A stretch of 64,000 nucleotides of DNA from Peromyscus leucopus (lineage: Eukaryota > Chordata > Mammalia > Rodentia > Cricetidae). The translations under genes and the position numbers were made by a program. Under the pieces are notes generated by a model that was not told where the DNA came from, ran no database searches, and worked only from the letters and a program-made list of their open reading frames with translations. Below are positions 13,104 through 24,327 of the stretch, piece by piece (within the stretch, counting starts at the first letter, position 1; every line of letters begins with the position of its first letter). The DNA is taken from positions 2,055,800 through 2,119,799 of the forward strand of contig NC_051076.1 in NCBI RefSeq assembly GCF_004664715.2, given 5' to 3'.

Positions 13104-13400
13104 GCTGGGCAGATGGCTCAGTGGGTAAAGTGTTTACTGTGCACACATGTGGGCCTGAATTCAGATACCCACCACCCACAAAAAAGCCAGGCATGGTCGT
13201 ACATGCCTGTAACCCCAGCACTGGAGACTGAGACAGCTGATCTCAGGGCCTGACTGGCTAGCCTGATGAACTGCAACCTTGAGCTCCAGGTTTAGCAAGC
13301 ACTTTTGCCTCCAAATAAATAAATAAAATAGAAAAGCGACTAAGGAAGACATCTGATATCAAACTCTGGTCTTCTTACATGCCTGCATGGGAGATTTGTG
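13104..13400 (+). repeat. tRNA-derived composite rodent SINE (B2/B3-like head)
   Basis: The head 'gggctgggcagatggctcag' is followed by 'cccaccacccacaaaaaagc', 'ctgtaaccccagcactggag', 'aaataaataaataaaa' and 'gcgactaaggaagacatctg'. The order matches the antisense copies at 50893-51213 and around 45765-46570. The body has a B1-like segment, so it looks like a composite; the family name is not assigned. It runs into the (CA)n tract. Confidence 0.65.
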
Positions 13401-13411
13401 TGGGTGTCTGC

Positions 13412-13414
13412 ATA

Positions 13415-13470
<56 letters not shown>
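13412..13470 (+). repeat. (CA)n microsatellite
   Basis: A nearly perfect CA dinucleotide run of about 55 bp lies at the 3' end of the preceding SINE, which commonly seeds such tracts. Confidence 0.95.
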
Positions 13471-13476
<6 letters not shown>

Positions 13477-13516
13477 AATAATGCTCAAATCATCACATAT
13501 TTAAAATAAAATATAA

Positions 13517-13690
13517 AGCCAGGTGGTGGTGGTGGTGGTGCAGCCACATGCCTTTAATCACAGCCCTTAGGAGGCAGAGGCAGGTGGATCTCTGAGTTTG
13601 AGGCCAGCCTGGTCTACACAGCGAGTTCCAGGACAGCAGATCTATACAGAGAACACTGTCTAAAAATAATAAACAAATAAATAAAATATA
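13517..13690 (+). repeat. B1 SINE
   Basis: 'agccaggtggtggtggtggt', 'tttgaggccagcctggtcta', 'gcgagttccaggacagcaga' and an A-rich 'aataaacaaataaataaaat' tail. Its promoter end carries a short (ggt)n expansion. Confidence 0.85.
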
Positions 13691-13849
13691 AAGTGTAAGT
13701 CAATTTCAAAAGATAATTCTAGGTGGCCCAATATGATATACAGCATGCTTTACAATAATGCTTAATTCACTAAACACATTCCTGTTAAGTTTCAAACCCA
13801 GGACAAAGGGCCCAGGTGCCTATTTAACATATCAAAGCAGACTCTGGCT

Positions 13850-14165
13850 GCCATGTTCTCCCAGCATCCCTCAGACTCTGTCTGTTAACAGGCCCTCCTA
13901 GCTAGCATGCCCCTGCCCCACTGCTCCTACCCTGAACTACTCTCTAGCCCAGGGGGCTGGGCTGCCCTTCCTCATATAACAAACATTTTGGTTGCTCTTT
14001 CTTGTATCTTTGGGCATCCAGGCTGCTGCAGCTGGTTCTCTCCCCCCTCTATATGGCTCAGGGTCATGGCCACTCTGGACTCTCTCAGATGTCTCTGCCT
14101 CTGGCTATGCTCTCCCATATATCTGTAATAAACTTTCTCCTCCACCACACCTAGGTGCAGTCATG
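13850..14165 (+). mobile_element. Possible LTR fragment
   Basis: This C/T-rich stretch contains 'atatatctgtaataaacttt', an AATAAA signal embedded in an LTR R-region-like context, and is atypically G+C-rich for the neighbourhood. I could not find clear termini or a target duplication, so it is tentative. The two overlapping plus-strand ORFs here (73 and 82 codons) look like chance. Confidence 0.35.
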
Positions 14166-14297
14166 TTCGTTTCCTTTTCCTTTTTCATTCAGTTCCATTT
14201 AGGAATGGGTTTTGATGGAGCTTCATTCTTTGCTCTTTAGCTTTAATTAAATATTTGCAGCACGTAGCTCTTTTAAAAAAATCAAGTAACTCTAGGG

Positions 14298-14484
14298 CAG
14301 TGATTCTCAACTTTCCTAATGCCGTGACCCTTTAAAACAGTTTCCTCATGTTGTTGTGATCCCCCCAACCATAAATTTTAGTTGCTACTTCATAACTGTA
14401 ATTTTGCTGTTATGAATTTAATGTAAATATTTTTGTAGACAGAGGTGTGCAAAGGGGTTGAGACCCACAGGTTGAGAACCACTG
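14298..14484 (+). mobile_element. URR1-type hAT (Charlie) non-autonomous DNA transposon
   Basis: It starts 'cagtgattctcaact' and ends 'gttgagaaccactg', the inverted terminal repeats of rodent URR1. It is flanked by a perfect 8-bp target duplication, ctctaggg at 14290-14297 and 14485-14492, as expected for hAT elements. The internal block 'cttcataactgtaattttgc' is shared with the copies at 18236 and 37981. It has no coding capacity. Confidence 0.92.
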
Positions 14485-14698
14485 CTCTAGGGTTTAACTG
14501 AGCATCATCTGAGCAATAAGCAAGATAGCGATTTGATGTCTACATCCAGCCAAGAAGCACAAGGGCAGATTGGAAACAGCAAGGAAAATGACTTGATGTT
14601 ACTAGTCAAAAGAATCTCTTAATCTCTTAGCAGTTCCACTGAATTTATCCCTTAATCCAAGCCTGTACACAACTTACAAAACAGAACAGAAATAGACC

Positions 14699-15500
14699 CT
14701 GGCTTCTTAAAACCTGGGTCATGATCTCTTATATGGGGTTGTGTAATTGAATGTAGGGGAGGGGTGCAAAAATCTTCAATAGTAAAAGTTTCTGATCGTT
14801 CAATGACAAAAATTATTTTCATTTATGAAAATCAAACTCACTGTGTTGGAATACATGACTGCATGGCAGCTTGGGCTCTGAACACATGACAGATACATTT
14901 ATGCATTGTGCATGCTGTCACTTTACACAATGTCAATGGACACTACTTGAAATATCTCAGCTCATATTCAAAAGTGCTGTATGCTAGGAACTGTAGTGCT
15001 TTTTGGTGTATATACTACAGCAAAAAAAAAAAAAAGTGTTCTGGTCTTACTGAGATGGAAACGTTTAGTTACAGAAAGCAAAGACTCTTGACTTGGGATT
15101 AGGTTAGGATTTTCCAACAATTTCTAAAATGGCTGTAACATACTGCTATCATTTTATACTATGTGCTCTTAGCACTGACAATTTTAAACTAAAAATACTG
15201 ACCAACTCTAAAAAACTTTGAAGATGTTTACATCCTGCAGTATCAAAGATTCTGTTAAAATTTTAATTCTTTGTGTAAAAACAAGCATCCAATCATACAT
15301 TAATAAATACAAATAATTTTGTTTTAATAAATTTAATTATATATACAAAAGAACTGTCTTAAAACAAAAAGGTAGATTTCTGTATAATTTATCATCAATG
15401 TTCGATTTATATATCTAATTTAATATTTATAAACTAGGGGCATGTAAAAAGGTTTTTGGACAAAAAGGGGTCATGAGTGAAGAAGGTTTAAGAAACACTG
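14699..15500 (+). mobile_element. Probable longer hAT-like DNA transposon (family not recognised)
   Basis: The left end 'ctggcttcttaaaacctggg' followed by 'tcatgatc' and the right end 'gggtcatgagtgaagaaggt' followed by 'ttaagaaacactg' are imperfect inverted repeats (cactgtttcttaaacc-type, hAT-like). The interior is about 750 bp, A+T-rich and without a transposase frame. It also contains an A13 tract near 15021. Target duplications are not clear. Confidence 0.45.
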
Positions 15501-16929
15501 GTGTAGACAACACTGAAACACTAGGAGTCAGGTAACTCTTCCTGTCACCATTTCAAGCTGAAGCTACAACAAGATCTATGACCAAAGATATGTATGTCCA
15601 TATAGTTCCAAGTACTCAAAATACATCAGAGCCATAAAAGAACTCTATCATTTACTACAAAACTATACTAAGTGACAATAGTCTTTTTGGGTAACGCTGG
15701 GTTCTGACATGACCTGCAGGGGACAGACAGAAGCAAAGCTCAGGTTTCTTGGGAGCTGAATAAAAAAGTCACACACACCCTTCTTTGCCTCAAATCCTCA
15801 AGAGATGTTAGAGTCACTAAGCTTCACAAATCCAATCTACTGTTCTGTCTAGTGAGTCAGTCCAACCTCAGATGGGAAGGAAGAGAAACCCTCTTTTTAC
15901 AGATTTGGGAGAACCAAGATTACACAGTATTTAAAGTAGTAATTTCTTTAGCTATTATACCTAAATTACCCCCCCCAAAGAGTGAAATAACTAAAACTCA
16001 AGAGGACACCCCCCCAAAAAAATCTATATAATGCAGTCCTTGTTTTGAAATAGAGCTTTTGAAAAACTGTATTTACTGCAGGCCAAATTTAAAAAATACA
16101 TTGTCTTAAATCTTAGGATTTGAAACAGCTCTTAAGTGAACATGGAAGACAAGAGTCTAACCTGGAAAACCAGCCAAAAAGTTACTGTGACCCAGACTTC
16201 TCCAACACTTGAAGCATAATCCCATCATTTCCCCACAGGAACCGAATTGGCTTTATAACTGTATAATAAGCTTAATGCCAAATATAACCTTTAATATAAT
16301 AATAATAATAGAGCCTTTCCCTAGGAATCATGATTGTTGGAATAGAAGTAGTAAAACAGAACAAGGTTAAAATATCTGTAGCAGCTAAGTCACAAAGGGA
16401 GCCATTATAGGAGCTGACACCAGGACAGTTTGCGATCATATTCTGTGTTTTTAAAGACCACTCTGGAGGCTGGTCTAACAGACCATGGGGAGAATAGCGG
16501 AAGCCCAGAGGCCAGCTGCCAGTCCAGGAATATGGTCCTGAAGAGTGGTGGTGGGGCTAGCACTGGAATGGTGGTAATGGCTGGGGTCAGATTCCAGATA
16601 TTTTAAGACTGACAGGACTTGATGATAGATCAAACATACCAAAAGAAGAGACAAATCAAGGGCTATGAGTTAAGTTCTAGACAACTGGAAAATGTGGTCA
16701 TTACCTGAAATGGGGTTCATTCAGGTGGTACCAGATCAAAAAGTGAAATCAAGTCAGAGGGAAGATGGTGAGTAGTGAAATCACTAAAATTAGTTATGTG
16801 GATGATCGAACTGTCAAGCAGTAGAAGAGCTGTATTTGATTACAAATTTTAAGTGTCTATTAAATGTTGATGAATAAAATGCCTAAAGCTGAATAGAGCG
16901 TTGCTTTTTTCTTTGTTATTGTGTTTGTT

Positions 16930-17073
16930 TTTGAAGACAGATTCTCACAATGTAGCCCTGGCAGTCCTGGTACTCACTATGTTGCAGACTAGGCTGACCT
17001 CAAACTCATCGAGATCCGCCTGCCTCTGCCTCCTGAGTGCTGGAGTTAAAGGCGTGTAACATCGTTCGTGGCC
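16930..17073 (-). repeat. B1 SINE
   Basis: 'tgaagacagattctcacaat', 'gtagccctggcagtcctggt', 'aggctgacctcaaactcatc', 'gatccgcctgcctctgcctc', 'gcgtgtaacatcgttcgtgg' follow antisense B1 order. Confidence 0.8.
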
Positions 17074-17087
17074 AATAAAGTTTTTTG

Positions 17088-17220
17088 TTGTTGTTTTGTT
17101 GTTATAGTTAGTTTTGAGCTAGGCAACTTGCTATGTAGACAAGGTTGGAGTCAAGTTTGTGTTGATCCTCTTGCCTCTCTTCTTGTGTGCTGGGATTATA
17201 GCCATATACCACTACAGCCA
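17088..17220 (-). repeat. Old B1/B4-like SINE
   Basis: (gtt)n is followed by 'gttttgagctaggcaacttg', 'tatgtagacaaggttggagt' and 'gtgctgggattatagccata': a diverged antisense B1-type element directly after the previous B1. Confidence 0.6.
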
Positions 17221-17637
17221 CTTTAAAAAGGTGTGATCTGGAGATTTGCAATTTATTAGTATATAGCTGCTATTTAAATCCTCAGAACTAAATGGACTCA
17301 CCTAGAGAGAGTGAATAGGCAGGAGAGCTGGGACCTGCAAAGACATGCAGGGACGGTCTAAGCAGAGAATGGACAGCAGAGGAAAGAGAAGAGAGGGAGG
17401 AAAATCCTACGACTGTTTTTAATATAGAGATATGGTCAGCTGGACGGAGAGCCAATCTTCCCAGACTGCCTTGATTGTGGGAAGATAAAGATGGAGATGT
17501 TTGGAAATAGGACACCTGGTCAGGTACACTTTCAAGGGTGTGGTAAAGACAGTATGCTCAGCAGATGACAAGTGAAGACACCACTCATCTCCATACATAT
17601 ACTTTCTCCCTTTTGATAGTTCCCCTTTAACACAGGC

Positions 17638-17665
17638 GAGTGTGTGTGTGTGTGTGTGTGTGTGT
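17638..17665. repeat. (TG)n microsatellite
   Basis: A perfect TG run of about 26 bp. It creates His/Thr-rich chance ORFs on the minus strand. Confidence 0.95.
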
Positions 17666-17992
17666 CCGTCCACATGTTTACTTCTATACATGACAACCAC
17701 TTTAGTGATGGCAAGGGCTATCCATGTCCTACTTAGTTTCATATCTTTAGTAACTCATTCTATGTCTAGGTAGGTCAGAAGATGAATAAAAATGTTTACA
17801 GAATGAAAAAAAAAATCTGGTAAAAAAAAAATTGGTAGTTGTACCTGTTGTTCCTCTCTCTTAATCTTTCATTACAGGAAAAAAAATACAACTGAGTTTT
17901 TATAACATGGGTACCTCTCCCGATCCCTTCAGGCAGCACGGTTTCTCACATGGAACCAGAAGCAATGATACTATTACTTAAAGATACACACA

Positions 17993-18187
17993 GGCCACTG
18001 AGATGGCCCATTGGGTAAAGGTACTTGCCACCAAGTCTGACAGCCTAGATTTGATCCCTAGCACCCTTATGGTGGAAGGAGAGAAGTGACTCACACAATG
18101 TCCCCTGATCTCTGCAAGTGTGCCCTGATCACTCATATCCACAGACAAACATACAATAAATAAATAGATATAATAAAAACTTTAAAG
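17993..18187 (+). repeat. B3/B2-type SINE
   Basis: 'ggccactgagatggcccatt', 'gggtaaaggtacttgccacc', 'ttgatccctagcaccctta', then 'caataaataaatagatataa' show a diverged tRNA-derived SINE on the plus strand. Confidence 0.65.
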
Positions 18188-18235
18188 ATACACTAACAGT
18201 TAGGTACCCAGTTAAGAATATTAAAATATCTAGGC

Positions 18236-18437
18236 CAGTAGTTCTCAACCTGTGGGTTGATACCCCTTTGGGGTCACCTAAGACCATCAGAAAACACAGA
18301 TATTTACATTATGATTCGTAACAGTAGCAAAGTTACAGTTATAAAGCAGCAATGAAATAATTCTATGGTTGGGGGATCACCACAACATGAGAAATTATAT
18401 TAAAGGGTCACATCATTAGGAAGGTTGAAAATCCCTG
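18236..18437 (-). mobile_element. URR1-type hAT non-autonomous DNA transposon
   Basis: The element reads 'cagtagttctcaacctgtgg' at its left end and 'aggaaggttgaaaatccctg' at its right, with the internal 'agttacagttataaagcagc' block antisense to the copies at 14298 and 37981. The flanking octamers atctaggc and ctcaaggc match only partly, consistent with an older copy. Confidence 0.88.
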
Positions 18438-19154
18438 CTCAAGGCAAATCTTACAAGAAAAAGTTCAAGCATGGTGTTACACCCTGTTGACTAATAGTCC
18501 CCAAGCCAAGGTTACCTCCATTAATCAAGAACACTGAATCTGTTCATCACAGTGTTTAATGCTCAGAGACAAGCAATTAAGGAATCAACACATATTCTCT
18601 CCTCTCCTCTCCCCGCCCTCCACTCCCCTATCCCCTCTCTTTTCCCTGTGTGTAAGTGTTTCCATGGGGTACATCTCAATGGTACAGCAAGTAAGTACTT
18701 AATTCTACTCCCAGAGCCCAAAACAAAATAACCCACCAAAACAGTGAGGGGTAATCTGGAAGTAGTGCTGACATATTCAGGGCCTTCAGCCTTCAGAAAT
18801 TAGGGTATTTAAGAATGACACTTAAAATGTTAACCCAGGTATGTTATACAGAATTACTTAATTTCAGTAGTCACTAATGACAGAAACAACGGAAGTTCTG
18901 AATTTCAGGCTAAAGTCAAATTTGATTTTCATATTATCTATGTCCTATGATAGCCATATTAAGGGCAATTTATAGAGGTTATTGAATAAAGGAAGTCTAT
19001 AAAAATACAAGCAAAAGTTTAAGAACTCTATTCAAACCATTTTTTTTTTCTAATTTCAATTTTCCTTAAAACATCAACAACATCCATAATTTCCATCCTA
19101 TAAAGGACCAGGCATGGTATATTAAACAAACCTATCTGCCTTAGATTCATATTT

Positions 19155-19207
19155 TCTTTCTCTCCTCTCCTCTCCTCTCCTCCTTTCCTCTCCTCTCCTC
19201 TCCCCTG
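19155..19207. repeat. (TCTCC)n polypyrimidine tract
   Basis: A tctcctctcc-type repeat of about 50 bp precedes the B1 at 19232. It gives an Arg/Glu/Gly-rich chance ORF on the minus strand. Confidence 0.85.
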
Positions 19208-19231
19208 CCTCTCCTGCCCACTCCCCCACCC

Positions 19232-19368
19232 CCAGGGTCTCTAATTCCTGTAGCTCTGCCTGTCCTGGAACTCACTTTGTAGACCAGGCTGGCCTTGAAC
19301 TCACAGAGATCCACCTGCCTCTGCCTCGGAGTGCTGGGAATAAAGGTGTCCACCAACATACCCAGCTT
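19232..19368 (-). repeat. B1 SINE
   Basis: 'ctgtcctggaactcactttg', 'tagaccaggctggccttgaa', 'ctcacagagatccacctgcc', 'tgggaataaaggtgtccacc' in antisense B1 order. Confidence 0.85.
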
Positions 19369-19417
19369 CTCACCTTTATTTCACTTTATCTATCTATTTA
19401 TTTATTTGTTTCTTTAG

Positions 19418-19574
19418 TCGCCCCCCCCCCCCCCGACAGGGTTTCTCTGTGTAGTTTTGGTGCTTGTCCTGGATCTCGCTCTGTAGACCAGGCTAGCCTT
19501 GAACTCACAAAGATCCACCTGGCTCTGCCTTCCGAGTGCTGGAATTAAAGGTGGGCGCCACCGCTGCCCAGCTC
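19418..19574 (-). repeat. B1 SINE next to a poly-C tract
   Basis: A C16 run is followed by 'gacagggtttctctgtgtag', 'gtcctggatctcgctctgta', 'gaccaggctagccttgaact', 'attaaaggtgggcgccaccg'. The 'ttttggtgcttgtcctggat' block is the cricetid-type B1 variant. The poly-C may be length-unstable. Confidence 0.87.
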
Positions 19575-20785
19575 TCATCTTTATTTTTAAATATAGACTA
19601 TCTAATCAACCAATGTCTTTTGATTACCAAACAAGACGGAATGAATTTTCACCAAAAATGATACTTATTGCCTTAGCTCCCCTACTTCCCACTCACTTCC
19701 ATCTCAAGCTCCTGTTTTTGACTTTCCTTTTTTTTTTTTCTTTTAAAGACTAAGGTACCTTGATTATTATCAATGCCAAGAAATCCCAACATGCTCTTCC
19801 TCCTTTAAAATCTAAGGTCTAGTGACTCTGTTCATCTCTAATAAACACCAACAGACCTAGCACAGACTGCACAGTCATCTCTGGCTCGGACCACCACACC
19901 CCTTCCTAACTCATCTCCTTACTTCCAGATTCACATTATAGTCCCAAACACCAAATCCAGCATGTTAAAGCAGCATTCAGGGCACCTTAAATTTCCACTC
20001 AGTCTCCCCACAGTAATGAAGAACAAAGTCCAAACTACTCAGTAAGATAATCAGCCTGCTCCAACCTGCTGGTACGCCCTTAAACCCAGCTGTTTTTTCC
20101 TCCCTCACTCTGGCTTAAGAGAAACAGGTTCTTTCTGGCAATTAGCAGAAACTGCCCCAGCTTTTCTACCACTGTTCCTTCCTTACCTATGACACTTGGT
20201 ATGATGGAGATGTGGTCCCCCAGACCAGTTTCTAGTCACCAAAAATCTTAATGCTCAAGTTCTTTAACACCCAAGGCTTATTTCTAAACTAATAATACAA
20301 AAGACTGAAGGAAGCAAGGAAGTCCATGCTAGCCTAATGATGTAATTACTATGAAACCAGTAGCCAAATGTCCGCAGAACAGAGGTCAATGCAAGGTGCT
20401 GATCTGACTCATGAGTTTTTAAGTAGCATGTAGATTAATACGATCTTCCCATGTCTTCTGTTACACAGCCACAGCAATTTGAGAGAGGTTTGGACTATGA
20501 TGGCAAAGTACTAGTAGAAACTCTTAAACCAGTGCTTTCTGAAGTTTTAACTTATTCACAAGAGCCCTAACACCACAGCAGGAATTACAGATGGTAGAAA
20601 TTTAGGGAAGATGAAAGGACAGTTTTTAAAAAGATGAAAAAACATTAATAAAACAAAGACAGAGAAAGGAGTTCTGTCTGGTGAACCTGACCTGAATTAT
20701 GCCATGTCTTTTAGCTTTAATTTGGCAGTAGAAACACAACCATTAAATTATACTATCTTCCAGACTGGCTTTTCTATATTTCTGC

Positions 20786-21166
20786 TTAGGTCATAGGAAA
20801 TGTTCTATACAGCTGTGTGGTGTGTAAGGGAGTCAAATGTGGGGCTCTATTATATGCTTTTCCCCCCTTTATTGTAAAAGCAGAAATGCCCATCACACCG
20901 TATTTCAGAGCTATCTTCTCAAACATTCCACATTTATCCCCAAATGGCTGGATGATGGTGCCAGTTCCAGAGAGAGCATCCTTATGGCAAAGAAAAGGTT
21001 CACTGCAAATTACTAAAAATGACCCAGCACTGACTTCATCTGGCCCTATCACCAACTGCCTGGCAAGTGCTACAGCACAGCCTCTGTAGTCTTCCCTGAG
21101 TGTGAAAGGAGCAAACGGAAAGGCTGAACCTAAGGACTGTCCTTGGTAAGCCTCCCTGGAAGCCAT
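20786..21166 (-). other. Unrecognised 126-codon open frame inside intron 1
   Basis: A minus-strand frame of 126 codons starts MASREAYQGQSLG and ends at a stop at 20786. I recognise no domain or family. It has no convincing signal peptide or membrane segment, and a 90-codon frame runs antisense over most of it (20817-21089). It does not look like a repeat I know. It may be a chance frame, part of an old processed pseudogene, or conserved non-coding DNA. No splice sites or poly-A remnant argue for a gene. Confidence 0.2.
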
Positions 21167-21681
21167 TCCAAGAATGCTATACTCCTTTTAAATTCTTTTC
21201 TTGAACATGTTCCAAGCCTTCACATATGATCCTTTTCTCTCTTCCCAATTTGGGTGCCAAGGTCCCCTGGCTATCTTTTTAGGCAATCTGGCTATTATTT
21301 TTCTTCAGGAAGGAGCACTCTCCTTTGCACTGAGAACTGAGCATTTGGATAAACTTTTCAACTGATACAGAATTGGGGCATGAAGTTATCTTTCCTTGGT
21401 TAAAAAATAACAGCATGTGAAGCTCAAGGACGGACTGAAAATGGGTCTAGAAGTAGGAACATTTGAATTAAATGAAATCCAGCTACACTTTTGAAACCAA
21501 ATAATGGAATCTACAGCAAACCTCACGGTATTACTCAGTAACACCCGACAACATGGGCACTGCTGTGGCACAAGTCGAGACCCCAAGGTGGCAGCTGGAT
21601 TTACACAGCAGACTGCTGAAAAGTAAGACATAATTATTTGGGAGCAAGAAGGAAGCATGGGGTGATTATTTTTTGTGTCTT

Positions 21682-21878
21682 TTAAAAAATGATTTATTTC
21701 TTTTTATTTTGTGCACATTGCTGTTTTGTCTGCAGGCATGTCTATGTGATGCTGTCCAACCCCTACAACTGGAGTCACACAGTTTTGAGCTGTCCTATGG
21801 GTGCCAGGAATGGAACCTGGGTCCTCTGGAAGAGCAGCCAGTGCTCTTAACTGCTGAGCCATCTCGCCAGCCCCCTAT
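21682..21878 (-). repeat. B3 SINE
   Basis: Antisense B3 order is clear: 'tgatttatttctttttattt', 'caactggagtcacacagttt', 'ggtgccaggaatggaacctg', 'ggtcctctggaagagcagcc', 'agtgctcttaactgctgagc', 'catctcgccagcccc'. The 116-codon plus-strand ORF here is translated SINE. Confidence 0.87.
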
Positions 21879-22177
21879 TTCCTGTGTCTTAACCCACACT
21901 GAATCAATTGCTGAAAAATTTATCTGGAAGAAAGCCTCAGGGTGGAAGCTTGTCCTACCACCTGCTGAAGCAAGGGCTAAAGAAAAAAAAGATCAGGTGA
22001 CACATAACCTGGAGCTTCCATGAAGGACAATGACATAGCAGGCTAACAAGAGCATATGTTTTGACATGTTCAAATGCATGATTTTAAAAATACAGATAAT
22101 GAACTCCACTCAAAATTAAGTACACTTGTAAAAAAGTTTCAAACTAACATTTTTCTAAATGACAATAACCAAAGCAA

Positions 22178-22216
<39 letters not shown>
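22178..22216. repeat. (AAT)n microsatellite
   Basis: About 12 to 13 uninterrupted AAT units. Confidence 0.95.
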
Positions 22217-22400
22217 TTCAAGCCAATAGAGCTGACAAAAGAATTAAGTGATTCCTACACAAAGGCAGCTGCTCTTTGATCTTCAGGGACACAAAACGAA
22301 TATCTACGCTCCTGAAGGCAGCCATGTTAGACATTTATGCTGTAGTTGAGAAAGCATAATACTATTTGAGCCAACCACTTCTGAAGGCTTTTGTTTCTTG

Positions 22401-22520
22401 TTTTTTGAGACAGGGTTCTCTATGTAGCCCTGGCTGTCTTGGAACTCACAGAGATCCACCTGCCCCTGCCTCCTGAGTGCTGGGATTAAAGGCATGGGCT
22501 GCCATCACCACCTGGCTTCC
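22401..22520 (-). repeat. B1 SINE with internal deletion
   Basis: 'ttttttgagacagggttctc' and 'gtagccctggctgtcttgga' lead directly to 'actcacagagatccacctgc'. The usual 'ctctgtagaccaggctggcctcgaa'-type block is missing, consistent with recombination between the two 'aactca' words. It ends 'gggattaaaggcatgggctg'. Confidence 0.82.
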
Positions 22521-22549
22521 TTTTGAAGCTTTAAGGGAACATTTTTATA

Positions 22550-22772
22550 AAAGGCTGAGGGAAGGGAGTTACAAGTTCAAGGTGTGCCTGAACTACTGAG
22601 TAAATTCAAGGCCAGTTCTAGTAACTCACTGGGATTTGCCTGAGCTATAGAGAAGTTCAAGGCCAGCCCTAACAACTCAGTAAGGCCCTGTCTCAAAACA
22701 AGGAAAGAAACAGGAGAATATAGCTCAATTGGGAGTAGAGCATTTGGCCTAGCACAAAGGAAGCCCATGTTT
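22550..22772 (+). repeat. B4 SINE (B1-ID composite), diverged
   Basis: A B1-like part with duplicated 'ttcaaggccag' blocks and 'aaggccctgtctcaaaacaa' is followed by an ID-like part, 'aatatagctcaattgggagt' then 'agagcatttggcctagcaca'. Confidence 0.65.
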
Positions 22773-22794
22773 GCAAACCAACACTACTTCAAAC

Positions 22795-23005
22795 AGCTTG
22801 CAAACCTAGTACTTGGAAGGTGGAGGCAAGAGGATCAGAAGTTCAAGGCCACCCTTAACTATACAGCATTTTCTAGGCCAGCCTGGAATGCATGAGATTC
22901 TTTTTCCAAAAGGGGTTGGGGCTACAGTTCAGTGGTAGAGAGAGTGCTTGCCTAGCACATGTGAGGCCCTACATTCAATGTGAGGCCCCGGGAATCTAAA
23001 AAAAG
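22795..23005 (+). repeat. B4 SINE (B1-ID composite)
   Basis: The B1-like half ('ggaggcaagaggatcagaag', 'ctaggccagcctggaatgca') is joined to an ID half, 'ggggttggggctacagttca' and 'gtggtagagagagtgcttgc' then 'ctagcacatgtgaggcccta', with an A-rich end. Confidence 0.78.
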
Positions 23006-24308
23006 ACCAAATTGATGGGCTCAGCAATAACAAAAATCTAAAAACAGTGGTTTGAGATCTTTATTATATAAGTATATTATTAAAATGTCAAAAGAAAGAA
23101 GGCTGTATTAGTAAGAAAGTCAGCTAAAATTTATTTTAATTTTATATATAGTTTGACATTTTGGGGAAATACACAATAGTAATATAAGCTCTTCTCACAT
23201 ATGCTGAGCACAGGCACACCACCCAATCACAGACCATAAAGCTGTAATTTATGATGATTTTGTTCTTTGTCCTTTTAATTCAAAGTCATCTAAGTTTAGA
23301 CAAAGCTTGACATTCTAGATACCTGTATTAAAATACATTTTCTGTAAATCATGAAAATAACCTTCCAGTTATTATTTTATATATAAGCACTTTTGAAACT
23401 GGTTCCATATTCCAGCAGCCATTCATTCCACCTGCATCTTCCAGCACGCTCATTCACATTCTCCAAATTTCTCTGAAAATAGAAAACTTGAATAATGAAG
23501 GCAAATGAAGTTCTGTGTTATGAAACAATGAAGAATTGTGATCTGTGAAAACCAAGATTTCAGTATCTCTATCACATTCTGTTTCCGTGAGCCCTGAGAA
23601 CCCAGAACTTGTGCTTGATTATATCTATAGAGTTATACACTTTGCCTACATCATAGCTTCTAAATTCCTAACTCGACTTCTGTGAAGCCCTATGCCAAGT
23701 GGATTATTTAGAAGAGCAAATCAAACAGATAAAATAATATGGACAAAAAGAACTCTTGGCACTTAATTTAGCAAATAAAGTTGTTAACACTGTTGGCCCT
23801 TAGAAAGTCATTAAAAAAATTCATCATCCCTTTTATTAAGTCAAAGCTTCTTGGTAACTATTTGTCATCAAGTACTCTACTAGTACAGGAGCAAGTTTAT
23901 GTAAGAAATAAAAATCACCCCCAGCCCAGAGAGATGATAAGCTTAACTACCCCCAAACTTTTCCATTATCTACCACAAGCCAACAGTCTCAAACAGCAAT
24001 TACTTCTTCGGATGGGAAGTGAAAAAGACCAAATAAATACCCTTGCACTGGCAGAGTAAAGGGGTCAGGCAGATGCCCGCTGCCAGCAACCGTTTCTGTG
24101 CCATGTGGGGAGCCCTGGTCTGGCTGAACCAGGAAAGACACCCAGACAAGCCCCTGGGCGGCTCAAGCTCTGTATTCAGAGAAGCCTGCCATCAGTGGTG
24201 GTGAGAAGAGCCCTCAGTGCTGCATCTCCTCCCCATTTCCCTACAACAGGTCTGTCATCTTCACCCCAGGTTAGACTCCATTTTCCCAGCCTCTTAACAA
24301 GCGTTCCT

Positions 24309-24327
24309 TAAAAAAAAAAAAAAAAAG
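24309..24327 (+). repeat. Poly-A tract
   Basis: A18 run in intron 1 with no recognisable SINE or processed copy attached. Confidence 0.9.

Noticed and set aside
13104..13180. tRNA-like promoter sequences in SINE heads as tRNA genes
   Set aside because: They belong to tRNA-derived SINEs (B2/B3/ID types), lack a cloverleaf and are followed by SINE bodies.
21673..22023. 116-codon plus-strand frame
   Set aside because: Mostly antisense B3 SINE (21682-21878).
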